Shown here piece after piece: positions 7,966-16,507 of a stretch of DNA of 64,000 bases. Each line of letters starts with the position of its first letter. The stretch's first letter is position 1. A program made the position numbers and the translations under genes. Source of the stretch: Segnochrobactrum spirostomi (GTDB lineage: Bacteria > Pseudomonadota > Alphaproteobacteria > Rhizobiales > Segnochrobactraceae). The stretch covers positions 1,302,001 to 1,366,000 of the forward strand of contig NZ_VWNA01000001.1 of the NCBI RefSeq assembly GCF_009600605.1, in the 5' to 3' direction. A model generated the notes under the pieces. It was given only the letters and a program-made list of their open reading frames with translations, was not told where the DNA came from and made no database searches.

Positions 7966-9536
7966 GCGGCGCCCTGCGCTTCGTGCTCGGCGATCAGCTC
8001 ACCCGCGGGCTCTCCGCGCTCGGCGATCTCGATCCCGGCCGCGACGTCGTCCTGATGGTCGAGGCGGCCGACGAGACGACCTATGTTCGCCACCACAAGC
8101 AGAAGATCGCCTTCGTGCTCTCCGCCATGCGCCATTTCGCCGAGGCGCTCGCGGCCGAGGGCGTGCGCGTCGATTATGTCCGCCTCGACGATCCGGACAA
8201 TTCCGGCGCCTTCACGAGCGAGCTCGTCCGCGCCGTCGCCCGCCACGCGCCCGCGCGCGTCGTGGTGACGGAGCCCGGCGAATGGCGCGTCCACGAGATG
8301 ATGCTCGATTGGCGGGAGCTCCTCGATTGCCCGGTCGAGATCCGTCCCGACGACCGCTTCCTCTGCTCGCGCGACGCCTTCGCGCGCTGGGCCAGGGGGC
8401 GGCGCACCCTGCGCCTCGAGCACTTCTACCGCATGATGCGCACCGAGACGGGCTACCTGATGGACGGGGGCGCGCCCGAGGGCGGGCGCTGGAATTTCGA
8501 TGCCGAGAACCGCAAGCCCCTGCCGAAGGGGCTCACGCCCCCGCCCTGCCCGCGCTTCGCCCCCGACGCCACGACCCGCGCGGTGCTCGACCTGGTGAAC
8601 GCGCGCTTCGCCGATCATTTCGGCGATCTCGAGCCGTTCGGCTGGGCGGTGACGCGGGCGGACGCCTGCGCCGCGCTCGATCATTTCGTGGGCGCCTGCC
8701 TGCCCTTCTTCGGCGATTACCAGGACGCCATGAAGGCGGGCGAGGACTTCCTCTTCCACGCGGCGATCTCGCCTTATCTCAATGGCGGGCTCCTCACGGC
8801 GCGCGAGGTGTGCGAGCGGGTGCTCGCCGCCTACCGGGCCGGCGCCGCGCCGCTCAACGCGGTCGAAGGCTTCATCCGCCAGATCATCGGCTGGCGGGAA
8901 TTCGTGCGCGGTGTCTATTGGAGCGAGATGCCGGCTTATGCGGCGACGAACCATCTCGGCGCCGGCCGCCCGCTGCCGGCCTTTTACTGGACCGGCGAGA
9001 CCGAGATGCGCTGCCTCGCCGAATGCGTGGGCGCGACGCGCCGGCACGCTTATGCCCACCACATCCAGCGCCTGATGGTGACCGGCAACTTCGCGCTTCT
9101 CACCGGCATCGCGCCGGCGGCGATCGAGGATTGGTATCTCGCCGTCTATGCCGACGCCTACGAATGGGTCGAGCTGCCGAACGTCCACGGGATGGTGCTG
9201 CACGCCGACGGCGGCCGCCTCGCCTCGAAGCCCTATGCGGCGTCGGGCGCCTATATCGACCGCATGTCGGATTATTGCGGCGGCTGCCGCTACGATCCGC
9301 GCGTCAAGACGGGGCCGGACGCCTGCCCGTTCAACCTGCTCTATTGGGCGTTTCTGATCGAGAACGAGGCGGCGCTCGCCGGCAATCCGCGGCTTGCGAT
9401 CACCTATAAAACGCTGCGCACCATGCCGGCGGCACGGCGCGAGACGATCCTGCGCGAGAGCCGGGCCCACCTCGCCGCCCTCGGCATGATCGAGCCGGAG
9501 ACCGGGGAAGGATCGGGTGATTCTGCTCATTCATAG
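7962..9536 (+). CDS. Iron-sulfur bacterial cryptochrome/photolyase (PhrB/CryB type)
   Basis: A 524-residue protein of the FeS-BCP family, light-dependent repair enzymes for (6-4) photoproducts or related cryptochromes with FAD and a lumazine-type antenna. It opens with RFVLGDQL, as the family does. The four [4Fe-4S] ligands are present as Cys351, Cys439, Cys442 and Cys455, one residue offset from those known in Agrobacterium PhrB (350, 438, 441, 454). The [15 protein letters not shown] segment near the flavin is intact. It is translationally coupled to the DUF2256 gene. Confidence 0.93.
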   Translation: MSGALRFVLGDQLTRGLSALGDLDPGRDVVLMVEAADETTYVRHHKQKIAFVLSAMRHFAEALAAEGVRVDYVRLDDPDNSGAFTSELVRAVARHAPARVVVTEPGEWRVHEMMLDWRELLDCPVEIRPDDRFLCSRDAFARWARGRRTLRLEHFYRMMRTETGYLMDGGAPEGGRWNFDAENRKPLPKGLTPPPCPRFAPDATTRAVLDLVNARFADHFGDLEPFGWAVTRADACAALDHFVGACLPFFGDYQDAMKAGEDFLFHAAISPYLNGGLLTAREVCERVLAAYRAGAAPLNAVEGFIRQIIGWREFVRGVYWSEMPAYAATNHLGAGRPLPAFYWTGETEMRCLAECVGATRRHAYAHHIQRLMVTGNFALLTGIAPAAIEDWYLAVYADAYEWVELPNVHGMVLHADGGRLASKPYAASGAYIDRMSDYCGGCRYDPRVKTGPDACPFNLLYWAFLIENEAALAGNPRLAITYKTLRTMPAARRETILRESRAHLAALGMIEPETGEGSGDSAHS

Positions 9537-9676
9537 GATTATTGAGGGATCCACTCTTCCGCTCACGCGAGCGTGAGGGGTGACCTTCGCGCCCTGCGGA
9601 GATCCGTCGGGTGGCGGGCGCCGTAGAAGGTACGTCGCGCACCGGGAGAGGGGCGCGCCGAACAAGGAGAAAAGCG

Positions 9677-10243
9677 ATGAGGACGCCGAACTGGACCGCC
9701 GCTACGATCGGTCTCGCGCTCGCCTTCGCGGCACCGGCCGCGACCACGGCCGCATTCGCCGCCGAGACCCCGATGGTCGGTGGCGCGCCGATGTATCCCA
9801 CCAAGACCATCGTCGAGAACGCCTCGCAGGCGAAGGATCTGACGACCCTCGTCGCCGCCGTGAAGGCGGCCGGTCTCGTCGAGACGCTGTCGGGCAAAGG
9901 CCCGTTCACCGTCTTCGCCCCGACCAACGCGGCGTTCGCCAAGCTGCCGTCGGGCACCGTCGAGACGCTGCTGAAGCCCGAGAACAAGGCCAAGCTCACC
10001 GCTGTGCTGACCTATCACGTGGTGGCCGGCAAGATCACCGCGAAGACCATCCTCGCCGACATCAAGAAGGGCGGCGGCAAGGCGACTTTCAAGACCGTGG
10101 AAGGCGAAACGCTGACCGCGACGACGAAGGGCGGCAAGGTCATCATCACCGACGCCAAGGGCGGCCACGCCACCGTGGAGATCGCCGACGTGATGCAGTC
10201 GAACGGCGTGGTTCACGTCATCGACACGGTTCTGCTTCCCTAA
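9677..10243 (+). CDS. Secreted fasciclin (FAS1) domain protein
   Basis: A 188-residue exported protein. A signal peptide (about residues 1-31, ending AFAAE) is followed by one FAS1 domain with the conserved [17 protein letters not shown] and the closing [16 protein letters not shown]1 domains mediate adhesion or surface and periplasmic interactions; the role in this organism is not known. The start is set by AAGGAG seven bases ahead of the ATG. It is monocistronic. Confidence 0.93.
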   Translation: MRTPNWTAATIGLALAFAAPAATTAAFAAETPMVGGAPMYPTKTIVENASQAKDLTTLVAAVKAAGLVETLSGKGPFTVFAPTNAAFAKLPSGTVETLLKPENKAKLTAVLTYHVVAGKITAKTILADIKKGGGKATFKTVEGETLTATTKGGKVIITDAKGGHATVEIADVMQSNGVVHVIDTVLLP

Positions 10244-10553
10244 GCGGCACCGCTTTCGAGCGCCGCGTCCGGCCTCGCCGGAGCCCGCTTGCCTTATCGA
10301 ATATCGAGCCTTTACGAGCGTGCGGATCCCATCGATCCGCCCGAACGACGGCTCGTTGCGCATCCCGGGCGGCACCCCCGCCCGGGACCGTTTTCCATTG
10401 CCGGCTGCGGCTGGGTTTTTGGTGATACATCCCATTTTTATAGCGCGCGTTAGATGATGCGCGTGCATTTGCGTCAGGCTTAGCCAACGGCTTCGCAAAT
10501 CCGCCGCAGGGACCATCCGCCTCTATTCGCCGTGAGACCCACGGCGCCGCCGA
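10244..10553. other. Intergenic region after the fasciclin gene
   Basis: I find no gene here. The stretch ends at the palindromic repeat pair. A locally AT-richer segment near 10420-10455 has no assignable function. Confidence 0.45.
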
Positions 10554-10712
10554 GCCCTTCTCCCCGCCGGGGAGAAGGTGGCCCGATAGGGCCGGATGAG
10601 GGGATTTCTTCCTTATACTGCAATGGTTTGGTAGAAGCCCGGAAGCGCGTGCAAAGTCCCCTCGTCCGCCCTTCGGGCACCTTCTCCCCGCACGCGGGGC
10701 GAAGGGGGACGG
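10554..10712. repeat. REP/RIME-like palindromic repeat pair
   Basis: Left half 10554-10608 (hairpin CTCCCCGCCGGGGAG, then GGCCGGATGAGGGG) faces right half about 10660-10712 (CCCCTCGTCCGCCC...CTCCCCGCACGCGGGG). The core contains TTATACTGCAATGGTTT, similar to the core of the copy at 54283. It lies between the convergent 3' ends of the fasciclin and LysR genes, a position suited to a bidirectional terminator. Confidence 0.75.
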
Positions 10713-10731
10713 AGAGGGCGATCGAGGTGCC

Positions 10732-11652
10732 TCACGAATAGGCGTCCGCGCAGAGGCGGGCGATGAAGTCGCGGAGCCAGCGATGCGCGGGGTCGTCGTC
10801 GAGGCGCGGATGCCAGATCGCGGAGATGACGAAGTCCGGCGTCGGCACCGGCAGGTCGAACGCGCCGAGCCCGAGAGCACTTGCGTGGTCGGTGACGAGC
10901 GCGTTGCCGAGGCACGAGCGGGGCACTCGGGAGACGAGGTCCGACGCGCGGACGATGCGCATCGCGTCCGGGTAGCCCGGGACGACGAGCGGCACGGCGC
11001 GCGTCAGGCCAAGGGCGGCCAGGGCGTCGTCGGCCGGCTCGCGGGCGTCGCCCTCCCGCGACACCACGACGTGGCGGCAGGCGGCGTAACGTTCCGGCGT
11101 CACGGCGCCGTCGAGCAGCGGATGGCCGGTGCGGGCGATGCCGACGGAACGGTCGCGGAACAGCAGGCGGCTCATGACCTCCGGCGCCGCCGTGCCGAGC
11201 ACGCCGATTTCGAAATCGATCGTGCCCTCGCGCAGCGGGCGGGCATCCTTGTCCGCCTTCGGCACGAAGCGCAGGCGCACCCGCGGCGCGACCGCGGCGA
11301 GGCGGGTAGCGAGCGGGCCGCCGAGCAGGTCGACGAAGCCCTCTCCAGCCCGGATCGTGAAGGTGCGATCCAGCGCCGGCAGATCGAGATCGTCGCCGGC
11401 CGGGCCGAGCACCGCGCGCGCCTCGCGCGCGAGCGCCGCGACACGCCTGCCCAAGGCCTCCGCGTGTGGGGTCGGAACGAGGCCGCGGCCGGCCTGAACG
11501 AGGAGCGCATCGCCGGTGGCGCGCCGCAGCCGCGCGAGCGTCCGGCTCATCGCGGACGGGCTGAGGCCGAGCCGGCGCGCGGCGCCGGTCACGCTGCGCT
11601 CGGCGAGCAGCGCTTCGAGCGCGACGAGAAGATTGAGATCGATGTCCGGCAC
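10732..11652 (-). CDS. LysR-family transcriptional regulator
   Basis: A 306-residue LTTR. The N-terminal winged helix (residues 3-62) has the typical LNLLVALEALLAERSVTGAARRL and SPSAMSRTLARLR; a periplasmic-binding-like effector domain follows. It is divergent from the SDR gene at 11779. Classical LTTR logic predicts control of that gene, and of itself, from the shared 126-bp gap, where a GATGCA-N9-TGCATC palindrome lies. The effector is unknown. Confidence 0.93.
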   Translation of the reverse strand: MPDIDLNLLVALEALLAERSVTGAARRLGLSPSAMSRTLARLRRATGDALLVQAGRGLVPTPHAEALGRRVAALAREARAVLGPAGDDLDLPALDRTFTIRAGEGFVDLLGGPLATRLAAVAPRVRLRFVPKADKDARPLREGTIDFEIGVLGTAAPEVMSRLLFRDRSVGIARTGHPLLDGAVTPERYAACRHVVVSREGDAREPADDALAALGLTRAVPLVVPGYPDAMRIVRASDLVSRVPRSCLGNALVTDHASALGLGAFDLPVPTPDFVISAIWHPRLDDDPAHRWLRDFIARLCADAYS

Positions 11653-11687
11653 GGCGAGGCTCCAGCGGACGCAAACCTATGGCGTCC

Positions 11688-11708
11688 GATGCACTCATTC
11701 ATTGCATC
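11688..11708. promoter_or_regulatory. Candidate LysR operator
   Basis: A perfect inverted repeat GATGCA-N9-TGCATC sits in the divergent intergenic region, 36 bases from the LysR start and 71 from the SDR start. Its size and symmetry fit an LTTR recognition site. Confidence 0.55.
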
Positions 11709-11778
11709 TCGTGCGTCTGGCGCAAAGCGGCGCCGCGGGCCATGTCCTAGCCTCCCTATCGCGCCGGAGAGCCCAGCC

Positions 11779-12501
11779 ATGTCCATGTCGTCCGTGTCAT
11801 CCGATCCGTCCCGTCCCGTTCTCCTCCTCGTCGGCGCCTCGCGCGGCCTCGGCCACGCCATGGCGGCCGAGTTCGTCACGCGAGGCTGGGATGTCGTCGG
11901 CACCGTCCGCGGCCCGTCCCGCACCCTCCTCCACGACCTCGCCGACGCCCATCTGGGCCGCGTCGCGATCGAGAGCCTCGACATCCGCCATCCCGACGAG
12001 ATCGCCGCCTTGCGGGCGCGGCTCGATAGCCGGCGGTTCGACATGCTGTTCGTCAATGCCGGGATCACCAACCGCGACCCGACCCAGACGATCGCCGAGG
12101 TCTCGACCGAGGACTTCGTCGAGGTGATGGTCACCAATGCCCTCTCCCCGATGCGCGTCGTCGAAGGCTTCGCCGATCTCGTCACCCCGCGCGGGCTGAT
12201 CGGCGTGATGTCCTCGGGACAGGGCAGCGTCGCCAACAACGAGAGCGGCCAGCGCGAGCTCTACCGGGGCAGCAAAGCCGCGCTCAACATGTTCCTGCGC
12301 AGCTTCGCCCCGCGGCAGGCGGAAACCGGGCGGCCCCTCGCAGTGATGGCGCCGGGCTGGGTGCGCACCGAGCTCGGGGGACCGGAGGGCCGCCTCTCGA
12401 TCGAGGAGAGCATCCCGAGCCTCGTCACCGTGCTGCTCACCAAGCAGGCGCGACCCGGGCTCGAATATCTCGATTATCTCGGCCGCGTTGTGCCCTGGTG
12501 A
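11779..12501 (+). CDS. Short-chain dehydrogenase/reductase
   Basis: A 240-residue SDR with an N-terminal Rossmann motif (GASRGLGHAMA, about residues 18-28), the NAG motif (FVNAGITN), a catalytic Ser in VMSSGQGS and a YRGSK catalytic Tyr-Lys pair, as in C-factor-like classical SDRs. The NAD(P)-dependent substrate is unknown. The start ATG is chosen from the natural N-terminus before the Rossmann fold; an ATG two codons later is possible. Probable target of the divergent LysR regulator. Confidence 0.92.
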   Translation: MSMSSVSSDPSRPVLLLVGASRGLGHAMAAEFVTRGWDVVGTVRGPSRTLLHDLADAHLGRVAIESLDIRHPDEIAALRARLDSRRFDMLFVNAGITNRDPTQTIAEVSTEDFVEVMVTNALSPMRVVEGFADLVTPRGLIGVMSSGQGSVANNESGQRELYRGSKAALNMFLRSFAPRQAETGRPLAVMAPGWVRTELGGPEGRLSIEESIPSLVTVLLTKQARPGLEYLDYLGRVVPW

Positions 12502-12610
12502 GCAGGCCAGCGCCGTGGCAGACGGATCGTCGGGCGGGCTTCCGCCGTCCTGGCGCCTATGGAAGGATGCCGGTCGCCGATCTCGTTCCGAGCCGTTTCA
12601 GGACCCCTCC

Positions 12611-13510
12611 ATGCCCGTGCTCGTCCGCCCGCTCCGTCCCGCCGAGGTCGATGTCGCCGTCGCATGGGCGGCGCGGGAGGGCTGGGATCCGGGGCTTCAC
12701 GACGCCGCGGCGTTCCGCGCGCAGGACGAAGGCGGCTTTCTCGGCCTCTTCGTCGACGGCGAGATGGCAGCCTCGATCTCGGTCGTCTCCTACGGGCCGG
12801 ACTTCGCCTTTCTGGGCTTCTATATCTGCCGGCCGGACCTGCGCGGACGCGGTCATGGCTTTGCGCTCTGGCGCGCCGGGCTCGCCCGTCTCGGGCATGG
12901 GCCGGACGGCGAGACGGCGACCGCGGGCGCCGTGACCGTCCCCGCCCGCACCGTCGGCCTCGACGGCGTGGTCGCCGAGCAGGGCCATTATGCGAGCTCC
13001 GGCTTCGTGCCTGCCCATCGCAACATCCGCTATGGCGGGCCGGCGCCGAGCGCCGGCGCCCCGGCTCTTCGGCCGGGCCTGACGATCGTTCCCGTCTCGG
13101 CTGACCGGGTCGCGGCCGTTGCCGGCTACGATCTCGAACTCTTCCGCTTCCCCCGCTTCGCCTTCCTCGCCGCTTGGCTCGCCCCGCCGGACGGCCTCGC
13201 CCTCGCCGCGGAAGCGAACGGCCGGATCGTCGGCTACGGCGTGATCCGGCGCACCGCGGCCGGCTTCAAGATCGGCCCCCTGTTCGCCGACGACACCGCG
13301 ACGGCGGACCGTCTCTTCACCCGGCTCGCCGCCCACGCGGACGGCGGGCGGATCTTCCTGGACGTGCCGGAACCCAATGCGGCCGCGCGGGCGCTCGCGG
13401 AAGAGGCGGGCCTCGTGCCGGTGTTCGAGACCGCGCGCATGTACAAGGGGCCGCCGCCCGCGCTGCCGCTCGCCCGCATTTTCGGCATCACGACGTTCGA
13501 GCTCGGCTGA
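12611..13510 (+). CDS. GNAT N-acetyltransferase with C-terminal extension domain
   Basis: A 299-residue protein. The N-terminal half is a GNAT fold, with the acetyl-CoA-binding segment around RPDLRGRGHGFALWRAGL. The C-terminal half (about 165-299) looks like the second domain found in GNAT proteins annotated with Acetyltransf_18, ending with FETARMYKGPPP. The acceptor substrate is unknown. The start at 12611 begins directly at the domain; longer in-frame starts upstream have no homology. It follows the SDR gene by 109 bases. Confidence 0.88.
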   Translation: MPVLVRPLRPAEVDVAVAWAAREGWDPGLHDAAAFRAQDEGGFLGLFVDGEMAASISVVSYGPDFAFLGFYICRPDLRGRGHGFALWRAGLARLGHGPDGETATAGAVTVPARTVGLDGVVAEQGHYASSGFVPAHRNIRYGGPAPSAGAPALRPGLTIVPVSADRVAAVAGYDLELFRFPRFAFLAAWLAPPDGLALAAEANGRIVGYGVIRRTAAGFKIGPLFADDTATADRLFTRLAAHADGGRIFLDVPEPNAAARALAEEAGLVPVFETARMYKGPPPALPLARIFGITTFELG

Positions 13511-13577
13511 GCCTCGCCACCCTCGCCCGAGCGCACTACACGGGCACGTCGCGCGGCTGTGATGGCGGCAATAACAC

Positions 13578-13593
13578 TTAGGCATTGACCTAA
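13578..13593. promoter_or_regulatory. ArsR-type operator over a promoter
   Basis: A perfect palindrome TTAGG-N6-CCTAA overlaps a -35-like TTGACC (13585-13590). A CATTCT at 13608-13613 could be the -10. It sits 76 bases upstream of the ArsR start, so autorepression by that regulator is the natural reading. Confidence 0.65.
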
Positions 13594-13668
13594 ATATCAA
13601 GGCGCAACATTCTCTCCCTCGCCGCCCCACTGAACGGGCGCGGTGTCGAAGCCCGGGAGGTGCGTGCC

Positions 13669-14022
13669 ATGGTGGGACAAGCACGGGCGGAGGCGGCCGA
13701 CGACGTGGACGTGGTGTTCCGCGCCCTCGCCGATCCGACCCGGAGGAAGGTGCTGGAACGGCTCGGCCGCGCGCCGGCCACCGTAAGCGCGCTCGCTGCC
13801 GACCACGCGATGGCCCTGCCCTCCTTCGTCGCGCACCTCCGAGTGCTGGAGGCGTGCGGTCTGGTGCGTTCGACCAAGACCGGCCGGGTGCGCACGTACG
13901 CCCTCGCGCCGGAGCGCCTGAAGATCGTGGAGACCTGGCTCGACGCTCAACGTGCCCGCTGGGAGGCGCGCCTCGACCGGCTCGACGATTATCTCCTGCG
14001 CATGGGCGACAACGATCCCTAA
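13669..14022 (+). CDS. ArsR-family transcriptional regulator
   Basis: A 117-residue winged-helix repressor with the ArsR pattern FRALADPTRRKVLERL, helix-turn-helix through HAMALPSFVAHLRVLEACGLV, and wing STKTGRVRTYALAPERL. No arsenic-type metal cysteines are seen; this subgroup usually travels with AHSA1/SRPBCC proteins, as here. The ATG at 13669 is preferred over GTG 13660 because GGGAGG lies 9-10 bases ahead. Likely represses itself and the next gene through the palindrome at 13578. Confidence 0.93.
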   Translation: MVGQARAEAADDVDVVFRALADPTRRKVLERLGRAPATVSALAADHAMALPSFVAHLRVLEACGLVRSTKTGRVRTYALAPERLKIVETWLDAQRARWEARLDRLDDYLLRMGDNDP

Positions 14023-14111
14023 CCGGGGCGCGGTCGCCAACAACGGGGCGGGCCTGCGCCGGACGCCACCCAAAATAATCCTATGAAAAGACCCAAAGGG
14101 AGTGAGAGACC

Positions 14112-14642
14112 ATGGCCGCAGACGACCACGACATCGCCCGCAGCGGGAGCGCCGCGCCCTACATCGCCCCGGTCGATCCGGCGCTCGATCTCGTGCTGGA
14201 GCGCGAGGTGCCGGTTCCCGTGACCAAGGTCTGGACCGCGTGGACGACGCCGGCGCATCTGAAGCACTGGTTCGTGCCGAAGCCCTGGTCGATCAGCCAT
14301 TGCGAGATGGACCTGCGCCCCGGCGGCCTCTTCGCCACGACGATGCGCTCCCCCGACGGCACCGAGCATCCGAATTCCGGCTGCTTCCTCGACATCGTGC
14401 CGGAGCGACGGCTGATCTTCACCGACACGCTGCTGCCGGGGTTCCGCCCAGCGCCGAAGCCGTTCTTCACCGCAATCGTCGAGATGTCACCGACGGCCAC
14501 GGGCACGCTCTACCGCGCCACGGCGATCCATGGCGACGAGACGACCCGCAAGGCCCACGAGGATATGGGCTTCGAGCTCGGCTGGGGCACGGTGCTCCAG
14601 CAGATGGTGGATTATATCCGCGCCGGCTCCGTTCCCGGCTGA
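14112..14642 (+). CDS. SRPBCC (AHSA1-type) protein
   Basis: A 176-residue START-like fold protein of the AHSA1 group, with typical VWTAWTTPAHLKHWFVPKPW and LRPGGLFATTMRSPDG segments. These bind hydrophobic ligands; no enzymatic activity can be assigned. It lies 89 bases downstream of an ArsR regulator in the same direction and ahead of an ArsR-SRPBCC fusion, so the three form one functional group. AAAGGGAG precedes the ATG. Confidence 0.92.
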   Translation: MAADDHDIARSGSAAPYIAPVDPALDLVLEREVPVPVTKVWTAWTTPAHLKHWFVPKPWSISHCEMDLRPGGLFATTMRSPDGTEHPNSGCFLDIVPERRLIFTDTLLPGFRPAPKPFFTAIVEMSPTATGTLYRATAIHGDETTRKAHEDMGFELGWGTVLQQMVDYIRAGSVPG

Positions 14643-14693
14643 ACGCCGACTGGGCCACCGACGAAATGACGAGCGCGGCGATATGTGACCATC

Positions 14694-14723
14694 TTGACAC
14701 GTGACTATATTGGCACGTATTTG
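14694..14723 (+). promoter_or_regulatory. Promoter with overlapping palindrome for the ArsR-SRPBCC fusion
   Basis: A consensus -35 TTGACA (14694-14699) is followed, 18 bases on, by TATTTG (14718-14723). An inverted repeat ACGTG-N10-CACGT (14699-14718) fills the spacer. The implied transcript would start at or next to the ATG at 14728, and no Shine-Dalgarno sequence is present, so a leaderless mRNA is possible. Confidence 0.5.
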
Positions 14724-14727
14724 AGCC

Positions 14728-15528
14728 ATGGACGACCTCTTCGCCGCGCTCGCGAGCCCTCACCGGCGCCTCCTCCTCGACCGCCTCAACGAGCGGGACG
14801 GGCGGACGCTCGGCGAGCTCGAAGCGGAACTGCCCGTGACGCGCTTCGCCGTCATGAAGCACCTGCGCGTGCTCGAGGCCGCCCATCTCGTCGTGGCGCG
14901 CAAGGTCGGCCGGGAGAAGCTGCATTATCTCAATCGGGCGCCGCTCCAGGAGATGAGCGACCGGTGGATCTCCCGCTATGCCGCTCCCTTCGCCCGGACG
15001 ATGAGCGACCTCAAAGCCGCGCTGGAGCGTCCGACACCCATGTCCGAAGCAAAGTCAGAGACCCTCGCCGAGACCGCGCCTCGCCACGTCTACGAGCTGT
15101 TCATCCGTGCCTCCGCCGAGGCCGTGTGGTCGATCCTGACCGATGACGCGCAGACGCCGCTCTGGCAGCATTTCAACATGACGTCGCGCACCACGTGGGC
15201 GGTGGGCGGCGCGATCGAGTTCAGCGCCGGCGACCGCCCGATGATCGTGGGCGAGATCATGGAGCTGACGCCGCCGCGCCGGCTTGTCCACACCTTCGCG
15301 GCGCGCTGGTCGCCGGAAGTCGCGGACGACAAGCCCTCCCGCGTCACCTGGGAGATCGAGCCGGTGGGCGACGGCGTCTGCAAGCTGACGCTCACCCACG
15401 ACGATTTCGGCGGCGCAACGGCGACGAGCCGCGCGGTGCGCGGCGGCTGGCCGGAATCGCTGTCCCGCCTCAAGACGCTCGCCGAGACCGGCACGCCGCT
15501 GCTGATGCCCGCGCCGGCTCAGGGGTAA
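14728..15528 (+). CDS. ArsR-SRPBCC fusion protein
   Basis: A 266-residue two-domain protein. Residues 1-95 are an ArsR winged helix (LFAALASPHRRLLLDRL, FAVMKHLRVLEAAHLV). Residues about 115-255 are an AHSA1/SRPBCC domain (VYELFIRASAEAVWSIL, THDDFGG, GGWPESLSRLKTLAETG). It is probably a one-component regulator whose SRPBCC half senses a small ligand; that is inferred from the fusion. Separate ArsR and AHSA1 genes lie immediately upstream. Confidence 0.93.
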   Translation: MDDLFAALASPHRRLLLDRLNERDGRTLGELEAELPVTRFAVMKHLRVLEAAHLVVARKVGREKLHYLNRAPLQEMSDRWISRYAAPFARTMSDLKAALERPTPMSEAKSETLAETAPRHVYELFIRASAEAVWSILTDDAQTPLWQHFNMTSRTTWAVGGAIEFSAGDRPMIVGEIMELTPPRRLVHTFAARWSPEVADDKPSRVTWEIEPVGDGVCKLTLTHDDFGGATATSRAVRGGWPESLSRLKTLAETGTPLLMPAPAQG

Positions 15529-15653
15529 AGGGAGAGCACATCTCCCGGGGCGTCCCCGGGGTGTCACCGCGCCCGTCTCCAGTGGCGAAAGAGCGGGCGG
15601 AGACCACGCCTAAACCGGGTGCCCGCAGGCGTCGGCGCTTCGAGGCGCCGCCC

Positions 15654-16346
15654 TTAAAGAATGCGCTGATAGTTGATGACGAACTGCTTCGGATCGACCG
15701 GCACGTTCGTCTTCACGTCGTAGATGGCGACGGAGGTGTCCTGGCCCTGGGCGTCGGTCACGGTCCATTGCTTGAGCTGGGCCGAGGCGGCGTCGAAGAA
15801 CAGGGCCAGCCGACCGTTGCCAAACACGGTCTTTTCCTGCACCACGACGGTGATGAGGCCGTCGGCTTCCGTCACGCTCGCCACCTTGGCGTCGCGCGTC
15901 AGGTCGATGTTGTTGGCGAGCAGGAAGCGCATCGGGGTCTGGCCGAGCGGCCAGATGTCCTGGGTCTGGCGGCGGGTGTCGCGCACCGCCACCGACTTGC
16001 CGTCGGCGATGATCTGCATCTTGGTCGGCGGATCGTAGTCGAAGCGGATCTTGCCGGGGCGGGCGAGCACGAAGGTGCCGTCGGTGCGCGCGCCCGACGG
16101 GCTGAACTGCACGAAGGCACCCGACATGGTGCGCACGCCGTTGAAATAGGCGTTGATGCGCTGGATGAGCTGGCGGTCGGTCACCGTGCGGCCGGCGCCG
16201 GCGGTGAGCGGCGAGGTCGCCGGAAATTCCTGGGCGACGGCGACCGTCGCGGCGGCCGGCATCCCGAGCGCAAGGGTGGCGGCGAGCAGCCCGTGAACGA
16301 GCGGGCGGAGAAGAGCGGTGCGGCGCGCCGGCACGATGCGGACCAT
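15654..16346 (-). CDS. LolA-like outer-membrane lipoprotein carrier
   Basis: Periplasmic chaperone-type protein of 230 residues. A long signal peptide (about 1-39) ends near TVAVAQ, followed by the LolA fold: GAFVQFSPSG, GTFVLARPGKIRFDYDPP, MQIIADGKSVAVRD. LolA moves lipoproteins from the LolCDE complex to the outer membrane. The ATG at 16346 follows AGGAGG; an upstream in-frame ATG at 16457 has no such site. It sits downstream of ftsK in the same direction, a typical rhizobial arrangement. Confidence 0.9.
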   Translation of the reverse strand: MVRIVPARRTALLRPLVHGLLAATLALGMPAAATVAVAQEFPATSPLTAGAGRTVTDRQLIQRINAYFNGVRTMSGAFVQFSPSGARTDGTFVLARPGKIRFDYDPPTKMQIIADGKSVAVRDTRRQTQDIWPLGQTPMRFLLANNIDLTRDAKVASVTEADGLITVVVQEKTVFGNGRLALFFDAASAQLKQWTVTDAQGQDTSVAIYDVKTNVPVDPKQFVINYQRIL

Positions 16347-16507
16347 GGCTGCCTCCTGGATCGAGGGGAACCGCCCGAATCGGCGGCCCGTTGTCGTCCG
16401 CTTAATCCCCGCCTGTGGCGAGGCTGCGGCACGCGGTGCGTTTTCGGCGCCCCGCACGCGGGAGGCGCAAACGGCGAACGGCCGAGACGAGGCCGTGGTT
16501 CCGGAGG

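Noticed and set aside
10783-11778. In-frame upstream extension of the SDR gene
   Set aside because: The extension runs antisense through the LysR gene, and SDR homology begins just after the ATG at 11779.
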